From positions 1 through 17,424 of the forward strand of contig CALAMD010000131.1 of the NCBI GenBank assembly GCA_937925695.1: a DNA stretch of 17,424 nt, given 5' to 3'. The stretch comes from an uncultured Bacillaceae bacterium (GTDB lineage: Bacteria > Bacillota > Bacilli > Bacillales > Amphibacillaceae). Shown here piece after piece: positions 14,847 through 17,424 of the stretch. The translations under genes were made by a program, and so were the position numbers. Positions within the stretch are counted from its first letter, which is position 1; each line of letters opens with the position of its first letter. The notes beneath the pieces were generated by a model. It was not told where the DNA came from. It worked only from the letters and a program-made list of their open reading frames with translations, and ran no database searches.

Positions 14847-16289
14847 TTAATATGCTCTCGCCCAATAAACCATGTCTTTTGCTTCTTTGCCACAGCAAAC
14901 ACATGTTGGAGCAATTTCTTTTTGCTCAAATGGTATACAACGGGATGTGGCCCCGGTTACTTCTCGAATTTCTTCTTCACAAGCTGTATCGCCACACCAC
15001 ATTGCTTGTATAAAACCACCTTTTTCTTCAAGCGTTTGTTTAAACTCATCAATCGTTGTGACAGCAGTTGTTTTCTCTTCTCGGTGGGCTAATGCTTGAT
15101 CAAATAAATTTTGTTGAATTTCTTCTAGTAATGCAGGCAGTCTAGTTGCTAATTCATTCATTGGGACAAATTCCTTTTCCCCAGTATCACGACGGACTAG
15201 TACCACTTGTTCTTTCTCAATATCCCGAGGTCCAAGTTCAATCCGGACAGGATAACCTTTCATTTCACTTTCATTAAATTTCCAACCTGGCATATGATCA
15301 CTATCATCAATGTCAACACGGACAATGTCTTTTAGTTGATCACGTAATGCATAAGCTTTATCTAATACGCCTTCTTTATGTTGGGCGATCGGGACAATCA
15401 TTGCTTGTGTTGGTGCCACACGAGGTGGTATAACAAGACCACGGTTATCCCCATGGACCATAATCAGTGCACCGATAAGTCTTGTCGTGATTCCCCATGA
15501 TGTTTGATGTACATATTGCTGTTCGCCATTTTCATCTAAATAGGTAATATCGAAGGCCTCAGCAAAGCCAGTTCCGAATAAATGGGAAGTCGCTGTTTGT
15601 AGTGCCCGACCATCATGCATTAAACTTTCAATCGTTAACGTATACTTTGCACCTGCAAATTTTTCTTTTTCTGTTTTTCTGCCTTTGATGACTGGAATCG
15701 CTAAATAATTCTCACAAAAATCCGCATATACTTCGAGCATGCGGTCTGTTTCCTCAGCAGCCTCTTCATGGGTAGCATGAGCAGTGTGTCCTTCCTGCCA
15801 TAGGAATTCTAAGGAACGTAAGAATGGTCTCGTCGTTTTTTCCCAACGAACAACATTCGCCCACTGGTTGTATAACATCGGTAAATCCCGATATGAATGA
15901 ATATTATTTGCATAGTACTCACAGAATAGCACTTCAGAAGTCGGACGAATACTCAGTCTTTCCCCTAACTCATCATCCCCACCGTGGGTTACCCAAGCAA
16001 CTTCAGGGGCAAATCCTTCGACGTGATCTTTTTCTTTTTGCAATAAACTTTCAGGAATAAATAGAGGGAAATAAACATTTTGGTGACCTGTTTCTTTAAT
16101 TTTTTGATCGATAATATCACGCATGTTTTCCCATAAAGCAAACCCGTAAGGCTTAATGATCATCGTTCCTCTAACAGAACCGTAATCAACGAGCTCAGCT
16201 TGCTTGACAACATCTGTATACCATTGACCGAAGTCCTCTTCCATGTCGGTTATTTTTTCGACAAATTTTTTATTACTCAACACATTCAC
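14847..16289 (-). CDS. proS: Prolyl-tRNA synthetase, archaeal/eukaryotic-type (type 3)
   Basis: This is a cytoplasmic class II synthetase that charges tRNA-Pro. Class II features are RPTSE (115-119), the motif 2 stretch around NVVRWEKTTRPFLRSLEF (145-162) with WQEGHTAH, and motif 3 in HGDNRGLVIPPRVAP (279-293). The anticodon-binding domain follows, then the type 3 C-terminal domain with cysteines 432, 437, 463, 465 and 466 and the ending WARAY. At about 480 aa it is the short form lacking the editing insertion of the about 565-aa bacterial form used by B. subtilis. The start is uncertain: GTG 16289, GTG 16283 or TTG 16280 share the frame. AGAAGG sits too close to 16289, so 16283 or 16280 (giving MSNKKFVEKI) may be correct. 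Expression is controlled by the upstream T-box. Confidence 0.97.
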   Translation of the reverse strand: MNVLSNKKFVEKITDMEEDFGQWYTDVVKQAELVDYGSVRGTMIIKPYGFALWENMRDIIDQKIKETGHQNVYFPLFIPESLLQKEKDHVEGFAPEVAWVTHGGDDELGERLSIRPTSEVLFCEYYANNIHSYRDLPMLYNQWANVVRWEKTTRPFLRSLEFLWQEGHTAHATHEEAAEETDRMLEVYADFCENYLAIPVIKGRKTEKEKFAGAKYTLTIESLMHDGRALQTATSHLFGTGFAEAFDITYLDENGEQQYVHQTSWGITTRLIGALIMVHGDNRGLVIPPRVAPTQAMIVPIAQHKEGVLDKAYALRDQLKDIVRVDIDDSDHMPGWKFNESEMKGYPVRIELGPRDIEKEQVVLVRRDTGEKEFVPMNELATRLPALLEEIQQNLFDQALAHREEKTTAVTTIDEFKQTLEEKGGFIQAMWCGDTACEEEIREVTGATSRCIPFEQKEIAPTCVCCGKEAKDMVYWARAY

Positions 16290-16320
16290 CTTCTTTATGA
16301 TTTTCCCTAAAATTTAGCAT

Positions 16321-16354
16321 AAAAAAACGCTCCATCCGATAAGGGACCGAGACG
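16321..16354 (-). terminator. T-box intrinsic terminator
   Basis: CGTCTC and GTCC pair with GGAT and GAGCG, then a T-run follows. The left arm uses the bases of the antiterminator's right half, so only one structure can form at a time. Confidence 0.85.
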
Positions 16355-16559
16355 TGGTGGTACCACCCTTTTTTATAGTATAAACATACTATACACTTGA
16401 TTAGATAACGGCTAGGGGACCGCGCACATCTTTTTTAACTTGATGGCGAACTTAAAGGCAGGTTCTCATTCTTGTCTTTAGAAATTTTCACCAACCATTT
16501 CCTCTCTATAAAAGACGACAAATGATACTAGTCCTTATCAACGTTTCTTTCATATTAAT
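16321..16559 (-). promoter_or_regulatory. Proline T-box riboswitch of proS
   Basis: This is a tRNA-sensing leader. Reading on the minus strand, Stem I begins with AAGGACTAGTA (about 16536-16526), then AGAGAGG (16507-16501) and GGTGAAA (16492-16486). Proline codons CCT stand in the GAACCTGCC stretch (16462-16460, and again 16458-16456) where the specifier is expected. The antiterminator pairs AAGGG (16370-16366) with CCCTT (16345-16341) around the TGGT bulge (16365-16362), which would pair with the ACCA end of uncharged tRNA-Pro. The competing terminator is at 16354-16328, followed by seven T (16327-16321). Uncharged tRNA-Pro should favour readthrough into proS. Confidence 0.93.
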
Positions 16560-16565
16560 ATTTTC

Positions 16566-16594
16566 AATATATATGGACAGTGGCAGAATGTCAA
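16566..16594 (-). promoter_or_regulatory. Promoter of proS
   Basis: A perfect TTGACA (16594-16589) and TATATT (16571-16566) are 17 nt apart on the minus strand. Transcription would start near 16559, just before the T-box Stem I. Confidence 0.82.
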
Positions 16595-16625
16595 GGTTAA
16601 TCAATGTAAAACAAATCGGTTTGGG

Positions 16626-17357
16626 TTAAGTACTGCTTCGTACTGATTGAATTAGCTGCATATATTGAATGTCACCAAGACGATAATGGGGAAAGGTGAT
16701 AAATAGTTTGGTCAATAATTCCTTTGTATCTAGATTTGAATGAGCTCTAATATATTGGGTGAGTTCGTTGTTTGGTTGTTGATAGTGTAGGTATAACTTG
16801 ACACCTTCCGCTAATACTGGGAACATCTCTTCCTCAGGCGTCGTATGTTGTATCACGACTTGTTCATATATTTTTTGATAATGATTGTTTGTGATTTTGA
16901 TAACCTCTACCTCATAGGCATGCTCATCTATTAAATGGAAAATGATCTGTCCTTGATAGTCAATTTGACTAAGATAAGCAAGTAGGGTTAGCAAATTGAT
17001 TTGACAGAACATATCTGAACCGAACCATAAAATAATCCCTGCATAGTTTTGTGGTTTTAAAGGTTCAAATCGATCAACCACATGGTTTTGATATTCCTGC
17101 TTGGATACGCGATGTACATCGGATCTTATCTCGATAAATTCCTCGCTATAAATTGTTTTACTCGAAGGACCATAGCACATCGCTTCATTGAAAGGAATAA
17201 AATCACCAACCTGCATTAGTCCATTTTCAGTAAAGATTTTAAGCATCTCTTCGCCATTTAAAACATGTAATATATTCGTGCCTAATCTATTATGTAAGTC
17301 ATTTTGGATGACTTTTATTTGTTCAAAATTTTTCATGTTGTAGAAGTCAATCCTCAT
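16626..17357 (-). CDS. DUF1835-like protein of unknown function
   Basis: This is a soluble protein of 243 aa. The LHVLNGEEMLKIF block (30-42) and the segment GDFIPFNEAMCYGP (51-64) resemble the start of DUF1835 proteins. WFGSDMFCQINLLTLLAYL (111-129) is the second hallmark of that family. A hydrophobic strand and helix pattern (IIFHLID) follows and the C-terminal region looks helical. The family occurs in many Bacillaceae, without an assigned role that I know of. ATG 17357 has GGGGA about 9 nt upstream. This start overlaps the preceding reading frame by 11 nt, so translation is probably coupled. A second ATG (17336) lies just after that stop but lacks a good ribosome binding site. No clear terminator separates it from the proS promoter. 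Confidence 0.8.
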   Translation of the reverse strand: MRIDFYNMKNFEQIKVIQNDLHNRLGTNILHVLNGEEMLKIFTENGLMQVGDFIPFNEAMCYGPSSKTIYSEEFIEIRSDVHRVSKQEYQNHVVDRFEPLKPQNYAGIILWFGSDMFCQINLLTLLAYLSQIDYQGQIIFHLIDEHAYEVEVIKITNNHYQKIYEQVVIQHTTPEEEMFPVLAEGVKLYLHYQQPNNELTQYIRAHSNLDTKELLTKLFITFPHYRLGDIQYMQLIQSVRSST

Positions 17358-17424
17358 CGATCATGGTCCCCGGTTCGTTAATCGGAACATAGCCGGTTTT
17401 TTCCACAATTTCTTGCCCTTGTTC
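17347..17424 (-). CDS. C-terminal end of a PstS-like phosphate-binding protein (partial)
   Basis: The minus-strand frame entering from the window edge reads EQGQEIVEKTGYVPINEPG before a short acidic end (DED) and a stop at 17349-17347. The GQ(E/K)IVEK.G(Y/F)VP pattern is the typical ending of PstS-type substrate-binding lipoproteins of phosphate ABC transporters. Only 25 codons are visible, so the family is inferred from this tail. It overlaps the start of the DUF1835-like gene. Confidence 0.65.
   Translation of the reverse strand, partial: EQGQEIVEKTGYVPINEPGTMIDED

Noticed and set aside
15824..16060. Plus-strand frame inside proS
   Set aside because: It is a shadow of the synthetase gene with no ribosome binding site and atypical composition.
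1..17424. tRNA, rRNA, CRISPR array, insertion sequence or prophage
   Set aside because: No cloverleaf, regular spaced repeats, transposase or integrase motif, or terminal inverted repeats were seen.

Overview
The window is ordinary low-GC, AT-rich Firmicutes chromosome, most likely from a Bacillaceae relative of Bacillus (possibly a halophilic or alkaliphilic genus, an inference). The reasons are strong AGGAGG-type ribosome binding sites, frequent GTG/TTG starts, and a set of recognisable Bacillus-type genes: TypA, CssRS with an HtrA/HtrB protease, YkwC, a YteA-type zinc-finger protein, TrhO (YbfQ), a CspB-type cold-shock protein, and a T-box-controlled ProS. I see no insertion sequence, phage, tRNA/rRNA or CRISPR array.

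Layout: (1) 1-1797, the end of an ABC transporter operon (partial ATPase plus ABC-2 permease) closed by a hairpin terminator. (2) 1852-2180, a 57-residue two-helix membrane protein, sharing a bidirectional terminator with the convergent arsenate reductase gene. (3) 2197-4523, arsC downstream of typA on the minus strand. (4) 4595-8080, a secretion-stress locus: cssR-cssS on the minus strand and a membrane-anchored HtrA-family protease divergently on the plus strand, with T-rich octamer-like repeats between them that are candidate CssR sites. (5) 8212-10087, a zinc-ribbon membrane protein, a small zinc-ribbon protein and a YteA-family protein. (6) 10305-11486, a YkwC-type dehydrogenase convergent with, and directly abutting, a small conserved hypothetical gene. 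(7) 11560-11947, a cold-shock gene with promoter, long structured leader and terminator. (8) 12148-13073, a lipoprotein of unknown role containing two similar domains. (9) 13151-14824, trhO with an unusual repeat/hairpin leader, then a DCC-family thiol-disulfide protein. (10) 14847-16594, type 3-like prolyl-tRNA synthetase behind a full proline T-box riboswitch. (11) 16626-17424, a DUF1835-like protein overlapping the 3' end of what looks like a phosphate-binding PstS gene cut by the window edge.

Functionally the best linked group is CssRS-HtrB: the two-component system senses misfolded exported protein and induces the protease beside it. The ProS T-box ties synthetase expression to uncharged tRNA-Pro. 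The other genes look like independent housekeeping units, each closed by its own hairpin, several of which work on both strands. No clearly new system is present. The most open items are the duplicated-domain lipoprotein, the trhO leader, the CssR-site array and the small membrane protein.
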